Notes under the pieces: generated by a model
What the model was told of the DNA's origin: nothing
The model's database searches: none
Seen by the model: the letters and a program-made list of their open reading frames with translations, nothing else
Made by a program: the position numbers and the translations under genes
Part shown: positions 12,250-21,730 of the stretch, piece after piece
Layout of the letters: each line of letters begins with the position of its first letter
Position numbering within the stretch: position 1 is the stretch's first letter
Source of the DNA: Sphingobium xanthum
GTDB taxonomy: Bacteria > Pseudomonadota > Alphaproteobacteria > Sphingomonadales > Sphingomonadaceae
DNA: 64,000 nucleotides
Assembly (NCBI RefSeq): GCF_019737615.1
Contig: NZ_JAHKKS010000014.1
Span: 25,032 to 89,031 of the forward strand
Reading direction: 5' to 3'

Positions 12250-13176
12250 ATGGTCAATCCCGGTACACCGACCTTCGATCAGCTCCGCATCTTCCTCGCG
12301 GTGGTCGAGACGGGGAGCTTTGCGGCGGCAGGACGCAAGCTCAATCGGGCCGTCTCGGTGATCAGCTACGGCATCGCCAATCTGGAGACGCAGCTCGGCC
12401 TTTCCCTGTTCGAGCGCGAGGGAACGAAGAAGCCGCAACTGACCCAGGCGGGCGAAGCCGTGCTGGCGGAGGCGCGCACGGTCGCGGTCGGCATCGACAG
12501 CTTGCGGGCCAAGGTCAAAGGCATGTTGGAAGGGCTGGAGGCCGAGGTGAGCCTCGTCGTGGACGTGATGCTGCCCGCCGACCGGCTCGGCGTCGTGCTG
12601 CGCGCCTTTCGTACCCAGTTCCCGACGGTGTCGCTGCGCCTACATGTCGAAGGGCTGGGTGCCGTGGCAGCGCTCGTGCTGGATGGCCGGGCCGATCTCG
12701 GAATTGCCGGGCCGGTCGGCGCCGTGATGGAGGGATTGACGCGCTGCACGGCCGGCGCGGTGTCGCTCGTGCCGGTCGCCGCGCCCGATCACCCGCTGGC
12801 GCGCATGCCCAGACTGGCGCCCGGCGCGGCACGCGAGCATATCCAGCTCGTCCTCACCGATCGCTCACCGCTGACCGAAGGCCGCGACTTCGCCGTCAAC
12901 AGCCCGCACACCTGGCGCCTGTCCGATCTCGGCGCCAAGCACGCCTTGCTGCGCGAGGGGATCGGCTGGGGCAATATGCCGCTGCCGATGATCGAGGTCG
13001 ATCTGGTCGCGGGCACGCTGGTGCGCCTCGATATGCCGGACTCGCCGGGCGGCCTCTATCGCTTCCATGCCATCCACCGCCCGGATGCGCCGCCTGGACC
13101 GGCGGCCAGCTGGCTCATGAAGCGCTTCGTCGATCTCGGTGCGTCGGACGACGATGGAAGGCTGGCGGACGTTTGA
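12250..13176 (+). CDS. LysR family transcriptional regulator
   Basis: The 308-residue protein has an N-terminal winged helix (residues 8-67, with TFDQLRIFLAVVETGSFAAA and the recognition-helix region RAVSVISYGIANLE) and a C-terminal periplasmic-binding-like effector domain. It is divergent from the pirin gene, its most likely target; the nearby DoxX and nitroreductase genes may be further targets. The effector is unknown. AGGAAA precedes the ATG. Confidence 0.9.
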   Translation: MVNPGTPTFDQLRIFLAVVETGSFAAAGRKLNRAVSVISYGIANLETQLGLSLFEREGTKKPQLTQAGEAVLAEARTVAVGIDSLRAKVKGMLEGLEAEVSLVVDVMLPADRLGVVLRAFRTQFPTVSLRLHVEGLGAVAALVLDGRADLGIAGPVGAVMEGLTRCTAGAVSLVPVAAPDHPLARMPRLAPGAAREHIQLVLTDRSPLTEGRDFAVNSPHTWRLSDLGAKHALLREGIGWGNMPLPMIEVDLVAGTLVRLDMPDSPGGLYRFHAIHRPDAPPGPAASWLMKRFVDLGASDDDGRLADV

Positions 13177-13179
13177 CCG

Positions 13180-14550
13180 TCAGCCGAGCGATGCTACCAG
13201 TTCCGCGATCTCGCCCTCGCCGGCCTGCCAGATAGCGCCGAACATCCCTTGCGCACCGAACAGCGTCTGGATGACGCCCCGGGCATCCTGCGTTGCCCAA
13301 AGCTCTGCAAAGCGTTCCGCGAGCGGATCGTCGACCGGGCCGTTGTCGCCGCGAACATGCCGCAGCCAGGCCGCGATGGCCGCGAGGATGACCGGGGAGC
13401 GCCGCCCGGCCGCGCGGTTGGCGGCCAGCGTCTCTAGCCAGCGCTGCGGGATCTTCTGGCTCCCATCCATGGCGATCTGCGCCAGCCGATGGCCGAGCGC
13501 CGGATTGCCGAATCGCGCCAGCAGATCGTGGCGATAGGCATCGAGATCCTGCCCGGATGCGGGAGCGATCGTCGGCGCCGCTTCGTCGCGCATCAGCCGG
13601 TCTGCCATGTCGCGCAGCGCCGGTACGCCGACTGCCTCATGTACATAGGCGACACCCTGCTGCAGCCCGAGATAGGCGAGGGCGGAATGCGCGCCGTTCA
13701 GCATGCGCAGCTTGGCTGTCTCATAAGCCTCGACCGACGGGACGAGCTGCGCGCCGACGCCTTCCCAGCGCGGGCGTGGCCCAGCGAAGCGGTCCTCGAT
13801 CACCCATTGGCTGAACGGTTCGGTGACGATCGCGCCTTCATCGGTCGCGCCGATCGCGGCGGAGACGGCAATGCGATCCGCCGGTGCCGTGGCAGGCACG
13901 ATCCGATCGATCATTGTGGAGGGGCAGGCGCATTCATGCTCGAACCAGCCGCGCAGGTCCGGGTCGTGCCGCTCCAGCCACGCGCTCATCAGTCGCGCAA
14001 GCTGGCGGCCATTATCGGCGAGGTTGTCGCAACTCAGGAGGCTGAGGCCGCCAAGCCCGGCGCGCCGCCGCGCGGCGAGGCCGGCGCCGAGAAAGGCATA
14101 GACGCTGCCGTCACCGGCAAGATCGGTATCCAGCGAGCCGTCCGCCGCCCGGCAATAGCCCTTTTCGGTGATCGTGAAGCTGACGATCCGCGTCTCGGGT
14201 GCGGCGATGCGCTCGACCACGGCGGCGGGTGTCTCGCTCGCGACCAGCACGCCGCGCACGGCGCCGATCAGGCGGATGCGCGTGCCATCTGCCGAGCGCT
14301 CGCTCAGCGTATAGAGTCCATCCTGCGGATTGAGCTGCGCCGCTACGCCGGGAGAGCGCAGCGATACGCCGGTGATTGCCCAGTCGCGGTCGCCCGAGTC
14401 CATCGCGCGGTCCGTGTACCAGGCCTGATGCGCGCGGTGGAACGCGCCGATGCCGATATGGACGATGCCGCTCGCCTGCGCGTCACGGTCATAGCCATAG
14501 GATTGCACGCCGGGCGCGAGCCGGTCCTGCGTCGCGCGGGACAGCCTCAC
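13180..14550 (-). CDS. uxuB: Mannitol dehydrogenase family uronate reductase (UxuB-like; may act as tagaturonate reductase)
   Basis: The 456-residue NAD(P)-dependent oxidoreductase has an N-terminal Rossmann start (IVHIGIGAFHRAHQAWYTD) and the polyol/uronate dehydrogenase C-terminal domain with KLRMLNGAHSALAYLG. The family includes fructuronate reductase (UxuB) and mannitol dehydrogenase. It starts with GTG in a 4-bp overlap with uxaC (GTGA). The neighbouring genes are uxaC and uxaA, and there is no mannonate dehydratase (uxuA) in the window, so reduction of tagaturonate to altronate is the step the pathway needs. Family is clear; exact substrate is inferred. Confidence 0.85.
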   Translation of the reverse strand: MRLSRATQDRLAPGVQSYGYDRDAQASGIVHIGIGAFHRAHQAWYTDRAMDSGDRDWAITGVSLRSPGVAAQLNPQDGLYTLSERSADGTRIRLIGAVRGVLVASETPAAVVERIAAPETRIVSFTITEKGYCRAADGSLDTDLAGDGSVYAFLGAGLAARRRAGLGGLSLLSCDNLADNGRQLARLMSAWLERHDPDLRGWFEHECACPSTMIDRIVPATAPADRIAVSAAIGATDEGAIVTEPFSQWVIEDRFAGPRPRWEGVGAQLVPSVEAYETAKLRMLNGAHSALAYLGLQQGVAYVHEAVGVPALRDMADRLMRDEAAPTIAPASGQDLDAYRHDLLARFGNPALGHRLAQIAMDGSQKIPQRWLETLAANRAAGRRSPVILAAIAAWLRHVRGDNGPVDDPLAERFAELWATQDARGVIQTLFGAQGMFGAIWQAGEGEIAELVASLG

Positions 14551-15947
14551 AGCCTGTAGGCCTGCTTCACCAGCCCGTAAGTGAGCTCGCGGGCCAGATC
14601 GGCCGCTTCCCAGTCTTCCAGGCGATGCTCGGCGACCAGCTCGGCGAGGAAACCGCAGTCGATCCGCCGGGCGACGTCGTGCCGCGCCGGAATAGAGAGG
14701 AAGGCGCGCGTGTCGTCGTTGAAGCCGACGGTGTTGTAGAAGCCCGCCGTCTCCGTGGTCATGCGGCGGAAGCGGCGCATCCCCTCGGGACTGTCATGGA
14801 ACCACCAGGACGGCCCGAGCTTGAGGCAGGGATAATGCCCAGCGAGCGGCGCCAGTTCGCGCGCATAGCTGCTCTCGTCCAAGGTGAAGAGGATGATCGA
14901 CAGCGAGGCCTCGTTGCCGAACCGGTCGAGCAAGGGCTTGAGCGCATGGACATAGTCGGTGCGCGTCGGGATATCGGCGCCTTTGTCGCGGCCGAAGCGC
15001 GCGAAGACCTGTGCGTTATGATTGCGGAACGAACCCGGGTGAATCTGCATGACCAGCCCGTCGTCGAGGCTCATCGCCGCCATTTCGGTGAGCATCTGCC
15101 CGCGGAACAGCTCGGCGTCGGCGGCCGAGACCTCCCCCTTGCTGACGCGCGCGAAGAGGTCTGCCGCTTCCGCCGTCGTGAGATTGGCGGTCAGCGCCGT
15201 CGGGTGGCCATGATCGGTCGAGGTGGCGCCCATCTGGGCGAAGAAGGCGCGGCGCTTGCGGTGGGCAGCGAGATAGCCGCTCCAGGAGAAGCAATCCTCG
15301 CCGCTCAGCTCGGAGAAGCGCGCCAGATTGTCTCGGAAGCCCTCGAACTCCGGATCGACGACCGGATCGGGTCGGTAGGCGGTGATGACATTGCCGCCCC
15401 AGTCGCTTTCCCGGATCGTGCGGTGATGCTCGAGCGTGTCGAGCGGGCTTTCCGTCGTCGCGATCGTCTCGATCCGATAGCGATCGAACAGGGCGCGGGG
15501 CCGGAAGGCATCGGTCGCCAGCGCGGCGGTGATCGTGTCGAAATAGAGGTCCGACGTGTCGGCCCCCAGCAGCACGTCGATGCCGAACGCTTCCGAGAAT
15601 ACCCAGTCCAGCCACATGCGCGAGGGTGTGCCACGGAAGAGATGATAGCGCTCCGCGAACAGGTGCCAGGCGGCGCGCGGATCGACGCTGCGATTGCGGA
15701 CGCCGAGCGCTTCCATCGGTACGCCCTGCGAATAGAGCATGCGGAAGATGTAATGATCCGGCACCAGCAGCAGCTCGGTCGCGTTGCCGAACGGCGCGTT
15801 GCCGGCGAACCAGTAGGGGTCGGTGTGGCCATGCGGGCTGACGATCGGCAGATCGGCGATCTCGGCATAGAGCGTGCGCGCGATAGCCCGGACGTTCGGA
15901 TCAGTGGGGAAGAGACGGTCGGGATGCAGGACGAGCGGCTTGGGCAC
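14547..15947 (-). CDS. uxaC: Glucuronate/galacturonate isomerase
   Basis: The 466-residue protein is close to the family length of about 470. It has the amidohydrolase-like metal site SPHGHTDPYWF near the N-terminus and the conserved LGPSWWFHDSPEGM segment near the C-terminus. It converts D-galacturonate to D-tagaturonate and D-glucuronate to D-fructuronate in the cytoplasm. I chose the GTG at 15947: it gives the family N-terminus (LVLHPDRLFPTD) and lies 11 bp after the stop of the GH43 gene, although the open frame runs further upstream inside that gene. It overlaps the reductase gene by 4 bp. Confidence 0.93.
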   Translation of the reverse strand: MPKPLVLHPDRLFPTDPNVRAIARTLYAEIADLPIVSPHGHTDPYWFAGNAPFGNATELLLVPDHYIFRMLYSQGVPMEALGVRNRSVDPRAAWHLFAERYHLFRGTPSRMWLDWVFSEAFGIDVLLGADTSDLYFDTITAALATDAFRPRALFDRYRIETIATTESPLDTLEHHRTIRESDWGGNVITAYRPDPVVDPEFEGFRDNLARFSELSGEDCFSWSGYLAAHRKRRAFFAQMGATSTDHGHPTALTANLTTAEAADLFARVSKGEVSAADAELFRGQMLTEMAAMSLDDGLVMQIHPGSFRNHNAQVFARFGRDKGADIPTRTDYVHALKPLLDRFGNEASLSIILFTLDESSYARELAPLAGHYPCLKLGPSWWFHDSPEGMRRFRRMTTETAGFYNTVGFNDDTRAFLSIPARHDVARRIDCGFLAELVAEHRLEDWEAADLARELTYGLVKQAYRL

Positions 15948-15958
15948 GGAGCGGTTAC

Positions 15959-17575
15959 TCAGTCTTCGAGGGCGGTGAAGGTGAAATTGCGGAAGATCGC
16001 CTCGCCGGGGCCGGCGGCGTAGAGGCCGGGGCGCAGCATCAGGAAGCCGCCGCGCACATTGTGATGATAGCCGGACACTTCCATTCCCCGGTCGAACTTG
16101 CGCCAGCTCTTTCCGCCGTCGCCGCTGGTGTGAAACGAGAGGATGTGGCGCCGGTTTGTGACCCGCATCCGCATCCGGCGGCCATGCGGATTGGCCGGAC
16201 GGGCGCGCTCGATTCCATATTGATGGGTCACAAAGCGCATCTCGTCGAAGCCCAGGCCGCAATAGAGCTTATCATCATAAAATAGTATTAGTCCAGCGGT
16301 GCCGCCCGGTGGAATCTCGATGTCGCATTCGATTCTGTAGCTGGTGTCGCCGGCGATCAGCAGCAACGGCGATCCGCTCGAGGGTGCGCTGCCCTTGCTG
16401 GCGAAATGGAGGGCGCCGCCCTCGGCGCGCACACGCTTCGCCTCGTCCGGCGCGGGGCGGAAGAAGGACCATTTGGTGCCGAGCTGGATAGCGGCGAAGT
16501 CGTCCGACAGGGCCATGCCATGCGGTAGGGCTTCCCCGCCGCGCGGCTTGGGGAGAGGGCGGGAGAGGTCGCCGCCGGTCATGCGGAACCAGCCGTCGTC
16601 GGTCCACTCGATGGGATCGAGCAGGCACTGGCGGCCAAGCGTCCAGAAGCCGGCTTCATAGCCATGATAGATCGACCACCAGCGCCCGTCCGGTGCTTCG
16701 ACCAGCGAGGCGTGCCCGCGCGACCACCAGGCTTCGGCGGCGCTTTGCGAGCGGACCAGCGGATTGGCCGGATGATGCTCCCATGGCCCGTGGATCGACT
16801 TCGCCCGCGCCGCGATCACCATATGACCGGTCGGCGGGCCGGCCGTGCCGCCGACGGCGGTGAGCATGTAGAACCAGTCGCCATGGCGATGGATCTTCGG
16901 GCCTTCGGGGGAGAAACCCTCGACGTCCCACTCGTCCGGATAGCGCCAGGGATCATAGACATGCTCGACCGGGCCGGCGAGCGACAGCCCGTCGTCGCTG
17001 AGGCGCACGCGATCGCCGCCGGAGAGGAACAGCCAGCGCGATCCATCCTCGCCGACCGCGTGGCAGGGGTCGATATGGTCGTGCAGGCCGAGCGGCTTGG
17101 GGTCGCTCCACGGGCCGTCGATATGATCGGCCCAGGTCACGTAAATCTCGTTCGGACTCGCCTTGACCGGGATATAGAGAAAGTAGCGGCCGCGATGCTT
17201 CTCGAGGCTGACAGCCCAGACCGAGCCGATATTCCTGTGCAGGGCGGGCTTGCGCGGTTGCCAGTTCACCAGATCGCGCGAATGCCAGATGAGCAGGCCG
17301 GGATAGGAATCGAAGCTGGAGAAGGTGAGATAATAGTCCTTGCCGTCCTTGAGGATGGCGGGGTCCGATCGATCGCCGGAAAGGACGGGATTGAGGAAGC
17401 TGCCATTGCCGAGATCGGCGATGCGCTGATTGTCCTTGCCGCGTGCCCAGCGTGGGGTTGGAGCAGGGGGATTGACTGCTGACGCTGCGGCTGCGGCTGC
17501 GGGGGCAATGCCCAGCCCGGTCGAGAGCAGGCCGAGTGAGCCGGCCTTCAGGGCCTCGCGACGATCGAAGTTCAT
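15959..17575 (-). CDS. Glycoside hydrolase family 43 protein with C-terminal beta-sandwich
   Basis: The 538-residue protein begins with an N-terminal MNFDRREALKAGSLGLLSTG segment, a Tat-like export signal. A five-bladed propeller domain follows, with candidate catalytic acids in GDRSDPAIL (base), DHIDPCHAV (pKa modulator) and EGFSPEGPKIHRHGDWFY (acid). From about residue 350 there is a concanavalin-like GH43 C-terminal domain. Such enzymes remove arabinose or xylose from side chains; in this pectin locus arabinan side chains are the likely target. The ATG at 17575 overlaps the upstream stop by one base (TGATG). Confidence 0.87.
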   Translation of the reverse strand: MNFDRREALKAGSLGLLSTGLGIAPAAAAAASAVNPPAPTPRWARGKDNQRIADLGNGSFLNPVLSGDRSDPAILKDGKDYYLTFSSFDSYPGLLIWHSRDLVNWQPRKPALHRNIGSVWAVSLEKHRGRYFLYIPVKASPNEIYVTWADHIDGPWSDPKPLGLHDHIDPCHAVGEDGSRWLFLSGGDRVRLSDDGLSLAGPVEHVYDPWRYPDEWDVEGFSPEGPKIHRHGDWFYMLTAVGGTAGPPTGHMVIAARAKSIHGPWEHHPANPLVRSQSAAEAWWSRGHASLVEAPDGRWWSIYHGYEAGFWTLGRQCLLDPIEWTDDGWFRMTGGDLSRPLPKPRGGEALPHGMALSDDFAAIQLGTKWSFFRPAPDEAKRVRAEGGALHFASKGSAPSSGSPLLLIAGDTSYRIECDIEIPPGGTAGLILFYDDKLYCGLGFDEMRFVTHQYGIERARPANPHGRRMRMRVTNRRHILSFHTSGDGGKSWRKFDRGMEVSGYHHNVRGGFLMLRPGLYAAGPGEAIFRNFTFTALED

Positions 17576-18573
17576 CAGCCGAGGTCCGTCGTGCGAGCCC
17601 AGGCGCGCCACAGGTCGGGCCAAGCCTCGACCGGCTTGCCGATCGCCTTGCGCAGGCCGAAGCCGTGGCCGCCATGCTCGAAGAAATGTGCTTCGACGCG
17701 GATGCGGCGGGCCTTCAGCACGGCGTGGAGACGCAGGCTGTTCTCGATCGGCACGGCGTCGTCATCCTCGGCATGCAGCAGGAAATGCGGCGGCGCGTCG
17801 GCGGGGACGTTGCGGTCCGGCGAATGCGCGGCTTCCAGCGCGGGGGTGGGCGAGGGGCCGAGCAGCAGCGCGCGCGATCCGGCATGGGCAATGGCATGGT
17901 CCATGCTCACCACCGGATAGATGGGCGCGGCGCAGACCGGGCGGGCAGAGAGGCGATCCGCTGCGTCGACGGAGCCATAGACTGAGGTTGCGAAGCGCGT
18001 AGCCAGATCGGCGCAGACATGGCCGCCGGCCGAGAAGCCCATGGCGGCGACGCGCTCGGGATCGATGGCGAAGTCGCGCGCGCGGTGACGGATCAGCCGC
18101 ATCGCGCGCTGCGCATCGGCCAAGGGTGTGTTGGGGCCGGAGGACCAGCCTTCGCCGGGCAGGCGATAGAAGAGAACGAAGGCCGTGAACCCGCGCGCCG
18201 CGAGCCAGCGCGCCATTTCATAGCCTTCCTTGTCTACGACCACCCACCGATAGCCGCCGCCCGGCGTCAGCAGCACGGCGGCGCCATTGGGCCGGTCTGG
18301 ACGAAAGACGACGAGACGCGGGCGGCTGATGCCCCAGACTGCCCGGTCGGTGACCAACGTGTCTGCCGATCGCTCGTCGACCGTCTCGACCAGTGCCTTG
18401 GCCGGAGCGCCCGGCGCGCCGCCGGGCCAGAGATCGATCGTCTCGTTCGGCTGGGGCAGGCCGGGCGGCAGGCCCCTGGATGCAATCGGGGGCGGCGTTT
18501 GCGACGCCGCCCCCGTTGCCGCAAGTCCGGCGAAGAGGCCGGCGGTCAGGATTGCCCGTCGATCGAGCATCAT
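17575..18573 (-). CDS. Exported alpha/beta hydrolase, likely carbohydrate acetylesterase
   Basis: The 332-residue protein has a twin-arginine-like signal (MMLDRRAILTAGLFAGLAAT) and the BD-FAE/acetylxylan-esterase fold. The oxyanion motif is PGGGYRW (residues 104-110), the nucleophile elbow GFSAGGH (S181), a likely acid lies in HAEDDDAVP, and the catalytic His is in HGGHGFG. It probably removes acetyl groups from pectin or its side chains, which then allows the lyase and GH43 enzyme to act. An AGGAGGAACAG site precedes the ATG pair at 18573/18570. It is 47 bp downstream of the TonB receptor gene in the same operon. Confidence 0.85.
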   Translation of the reverse strand: MMLDRRAILTAGLFAGLAATGAASQTPPPIASRGLPPGLPQPNETIDLWPGGAPGAPAKALVETVDERSADTLVTDRAVWGISRPRLVVFRPDRPNGAAVLLTPGGGYRWVVVDKEGYEMARWLAARGFTAFVLFYRLPGEGWSSGPNTPLADAQRAMRLIRHRARDFAIDPERVAAMGFSAGGHVCADLATRFATSVYGSVDAADRLSARPVCAAPIYPVVSMDHAIAHAGSRALLLGPSPTPALEAAHSPDRNVPADAPPHFLLHAEDDDAVPIENSLRLHAVLKARRIRVEAHFFEHGGHGFGLRKAIGKPVEAWPDLWRAWARTTDLG

Positions 18574-18620
18574 GGCCTGCTGCCTCTGTTCCTCCTGGTC
18601 CGCCGGATTGCTGCCGACCG

Positions 18621-21518
18621 TCACATCCGGAACCGTGCGCCGAACAGGATCGTCCGGCCGAAATGGTTGTTCTCGTAGTTCCGGTCGGCATCGAAGTCCG
18701 TATAGCGGTAGCGATAGGTGTCGGTGAGGTTGTTGCCCTCGACGGACACTTCCAGCCATTCGGTCACCTTGTAGCGAACCGACGCATCGATGTTCGTCGT
18801 GGCGCCATAGCCTTCCAGAAGATTGCCGGTGCCGCTCGCTCCCTCGTGATAACGGCTGCGATAGCTGAGCATCGCGCGTGCGCTGAACTTGCCGTCATCA
18901 TAATAGAGCGTGCCGTTGAACGCCTGCTTGGAGACGTTGCCGAGCGTGTTCACGACCACGACGCCATTGGTGAGCGCGCCACTGGGCACCGTCGCCGGTC
19001 CTTGCAACGAATAGGTCGCATCGGAATCGATCAGCGTGGCGTTGGCCAGGATGCCGAAATTGCCGATGAAGCCGTCCGTGAAGACCTTGAACGGCAATTG
19101 CAGTGCCAACTCCACGCCCTTGAGGGTAGCGCCCGAGCCGTTGACGGTTGTCGAGAGCGTCCAGATCGGCTGGGATTGAAGCGCCGGATTGAGTGCCGCT
19201 GGCGACGAGGGGTTCAGCACCGATGCCGGCAGGCCGGTCTGTGTGAAGGTCGCTCCAGTGACCGAGGCGGAGGTCGTGAAGGTGTGGACATCCTTTTTGA
19301 AGAAGGCGACCGACGCCACGGCTTGCGGCGCGAAATACCATTCGAACGACAGGTCGTAGTTGGTTGCCTTATAGGGATTCAGGAAGGGATTGCCGCTTGT
19401 TACGCGGAAGTTGAAACCGTCGGCGGAGCCGCCCGGCGTCAGCGAGCCCAAGGTTGGACGGGTGATCACGTCGGCAACGGCGCCGCGGATGATGAAGTTC
19501 TGCGTCGGGTAAAGCGCGATGTTCATCGACGGCAGCCAGTCGTCATAGTCCCGCGTCACGGTTGCCTTGACGCCGCTATTGAGCCCGTATGAGGATTGTT
19601 CCGTCTTCATGTAACGCATGCCGGCGTTGAGCGCATAGTCGAGGCCGAGCAGGTCGCCCTTGGCGTCGAACTGGAGATAACCGCCCTTGGTCGATTCCTG
19701 AACGCCGCGAATATTGCCCGAATCCGCCACCAGCGCGCGGCTGTAGAGGTTGGTGAATGCAGTCGCGGCAGGCAAGTTGGGAACCAGCCATTGATCGGTG
19801 TTGCCCGAGGGCTGGCCGGCCTTGCCGAGAGTGAACAGTTCGCTGAGCGCGGTCGTGACCGGGAAGCCATAGACTGCCGTCGGCCCGAAGACGCTGGTGG
19901 GCGAGCAGGTCAGCGTGCCGAGCACGCGATCGAGACCGCCATTGCCGCAGACGGCCGTGTCGCGCGTATAGGCTTCCGAATCGAAGTTGAAGCGCCGCCA
20001 CACCGCGCCGGCCTTGACCGTGAAACCGTCGGTCACGTCCCATTCCGTGCGCAGCTGCACGGTCTTAAACCGGTTCGTCACGTTGGAGGGGCGATCGCGG
20101 ATTTCGGAGAGCTGGAAGTTGGCGGGATCGGTTACGCTTGTTCCGAAGGTGAGCTTGGGTTTCGCCATGTCGCTATAGTCATAGCTGTAGCCCTGAGCGT
20201 CGCGATCATCGAACGCGATCGTCGTCTCGACCGGAATGTCCGCATCCGACTTGGAAAAGCCGCCGAGCAGGGTGAAGCGGAAGCTGTCGCCGAGATCCTG
20301 ATCCCAAGTGCCGCCGACCTGATAGAATTCCGTCGATGACTGCCGCAGATAATGTTCGGTGCGGACATAGGCGTCGTTCAGGGTCGCGGAGATCATGTTG
20401 CGATTGGCGTCATAAACGGGATTCACGACGTCCACCGACCGCTCGTTCGAGCGCAGCAGCACCTCGCCCCATTTCTCTTCGCGATCCTCCTTGAACTTCG
20501 AATAGAGGCCGTCGATCGAGATCTTGGTCGCGTCGGTCGGCGAGAATTGCAGCGAGCCGGTCAGGCCGAGGCGCTCGCGGTCATGGCTGACTTCGCCATA
20601 GCGCGGAATGCGCGGATGAAAGGCGAGAGCGGCCTGATCGCAGGCGGAGCTGAAGTTCTGGCGGTAGGTGCCGCCGCTATTGGGGCGGGTGGTCGTATAG
20701 ACGAGATTGGGCGCGGTGCCCGTGGTGTTCCAGAAGCAGGACTGCCCATTCACCGAATCGAACGGCGTCTGGACCCAGCGAACGGTGTTGTTGCCCAGTT
20801 CAAGCGTGTGCGTCTTGGAATAGGCGCCCGAGAGCGACGCGCCGAACGTGCCCGCGTCATTGCGCCAGCTCAGCAAGGCGGCGACGCGCGGCCCGAGATC
20901 CTTGGACAAGTCGTTATAGGAGCCGACGACGGACAAAGCCCCGTGCAGCCCGGCCTTGCCGGCCAGCGGATTGCCCGTGTTGAGATCGACCACGGCACCG
21001 AGCGAACCCTCATCGAGCGAGGCCTCGGCCGTCTTGCGCACGACGAGGCTGCTGAACAGCTCGGACGCGAAAACGTTGAAATCGAAGGCGCGGTCGCGAT
21101 TGGACGAGGCGCCATCGGTCGAGGTGGCGACGGTCTCCATGCCGTTGACGCGAACGCGCGTGAACTGGGCGCCGAGACCGCGCACGGTAATGGCGCGGCC
21201 TTCGCCTGCGTCGCGCTGGATCGAGATGCCGGGAATACGCTGCAGCGATTCGGCGAGATTCTGGTCGGGGAACTTGGCAATGTCCTCGGCGACGATGGCA
21301 TCGACCGCCGCGACGGAATCGCGCTTCACGTTGAGCGCTGCTTCGAGCGACTGGCGGAAGCCGGTGACGATGATTTCCTGTTCGTCGCCTGCGGCTGGGG
21401 CATTGTCGCCTGCCTGATCGTCCGCGGCCTGGGCGCGCACCATCTGTGGCATCGCGAAGGCGCAGCTCAGCATGAGGCTCAGTCTGATCAGTGCCTGCCG
21501 GTTGCGTGTCCGACTCAT
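18621..21518 (-). CDS. TonB-dependent receptor, likely for oligogalacturonides
   Basis: The 965-residue outer-membrane receptor has a signal peptide (to about residue 30, AQA), a TonB-box-like segment (EIIVTGFRQSLEAAL), a plug domain with KFPDQNLAESLQRIPGISI and RGLGAQFTRVRVNGME, and a long beta-barrel ending in an aromatic C-terminal strand (LFGARFRM). This is the large family used by sphingomonads for carbohydrate uptake. It heads the operon receptor-esterase-GH43-uxaC-reductase. An ACCGGT palindrome lies 37 bp upstream of the start, so it should be induced by pectin breakdown products through the LacI-family regulator. Confidence 0.93.
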   Translation of the reverse strand: MSRTRNRQALIRLSLMLSCAFAMPQMVRAQAADDQAGDNAPAAGDEQEIIVTGFRQSLEAALNVKRDSVAAVDAIVAEDIAKFPDQNLAESLQRIPGISIQRDAGEGRAITVRGLGAQFTRVRVNGMETVATSTDGASSNRDRAFDFNVFASELFSSLVVRKTAEASLDEGSLGAVVDLNTGNPLAGKAGLHGALSVVGSYNDLSKDLGPRVAALLSWRNDAGTFGASLSGAYSKTHTLELGNNTVRWVQTPFDSVNGQSCFWNTTGTAPNLVYTTTRPNSGGTYRQNFSSACDQAALAFHPRIPRYGEVSHDRERLGLTGSLQFSPTDATKISIDGLYSKFKEDREEKWGEVLLRSNERSVDVVNPVYDANRNMISATLNDAYVRTEHYLRQSSTEFYQVGGTWDQDLGDSFRFTLLGGFSKSDADIPVETTIAFDDRDAQGYSYDYSDMAKPKLTFGTSVTDPANFQLSEIRDRPSNVTNRFKTVQLRTEWDVTDGFTVKAGAVWRRFNFDSEAYTRDTAVCGNGGLDRVLGTLTCSPTSVFGPTAVYGFPVTTALSELFTLGKAGQPSGNTDQWLVPNLPAATAFTNLYSRALVADSGNIRGVQESTKGGYLQFDAKGDLLGLDYALNAGMRYMKTEQSSYGLNSGVKATVTRDYDDWLPSMNIALYPTQNFIIRGAVADVITRPTLGSLTPGGSADGFNFRVTSGNPFLNPYKATNYDLSFEWYFAPQAVASVAFFKKDVHTFTTSASVTGATFTQTGLPASVLNPSSPAALNPALQSQPIWTLSTTVNGSGATLKGVELALQLPFKVFTDGFIGNFGILANATLIDSDATYSLQGPATVPSGALTNGVVVVNTLGNVSKQAFNGTLYYDDGKFSARAMLSYRSRYHEGASGTGNLLEGYGATTNIDASVRYKVTEWLEVSVEGNNLTDTYRYRYTDFDADRNYENNHFGRTILFGARFRM

Positions 21519-21554
21519 AACTCTCTCCTCCCCTCGGCCGCTCTTGGCGGCTCA

Positions 21555-21570
21555 ATGATACCGGTGTCAT
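21555..21570. promoter_or_regulatory. LacI-type operator upstream of the TonB receptor operon
   Basis: ATGATACCGGTGTCAT is a near-perfect palindrome centred on CCGG. The same motif recurs at 21663, 27708, 28876 and 30429, each just upstream of a uronate-utilisation unit. Confidence 0.7.
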
Positions 21571-21662
21571 CAGTCTCTGGCGAGTCTCGCCGGGGCGAGA
21601 TTTGCCGGACGCCCGACCGGAACTTTTCCGCTCTTGTTGTCGAAAAGTCCCTTGCACCGGCA

Positions 21663-21678
21663 TGGTAACCGGTGTCAT
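21663..21678. promoter_or_regulatory. LacI-type operator upstream of pectate lyase
   Basis: TGGTAACCGGTGTCAT matches the operator family of this locus and lies 53 bp before the pectate lyase start codon. Together with the site at 21555 it gives two operators 108 bp apart in the divergent spacer, which could allow looping. Confidence 0.7.
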
Positions 21679-21730
21679 CAAATTGCCTCGGCTTCCTCCG
21701 GCTGTCAAGAACGATAAGGAAGGATTGGAT

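Noticed and set aside
14376..16022. A 548-codon plus-strand frame opposite the reductase and uxaC genes
   Set aside because: Both minus-strand genes have intact catalytic motifs; the plus frame is a compositional shadow.
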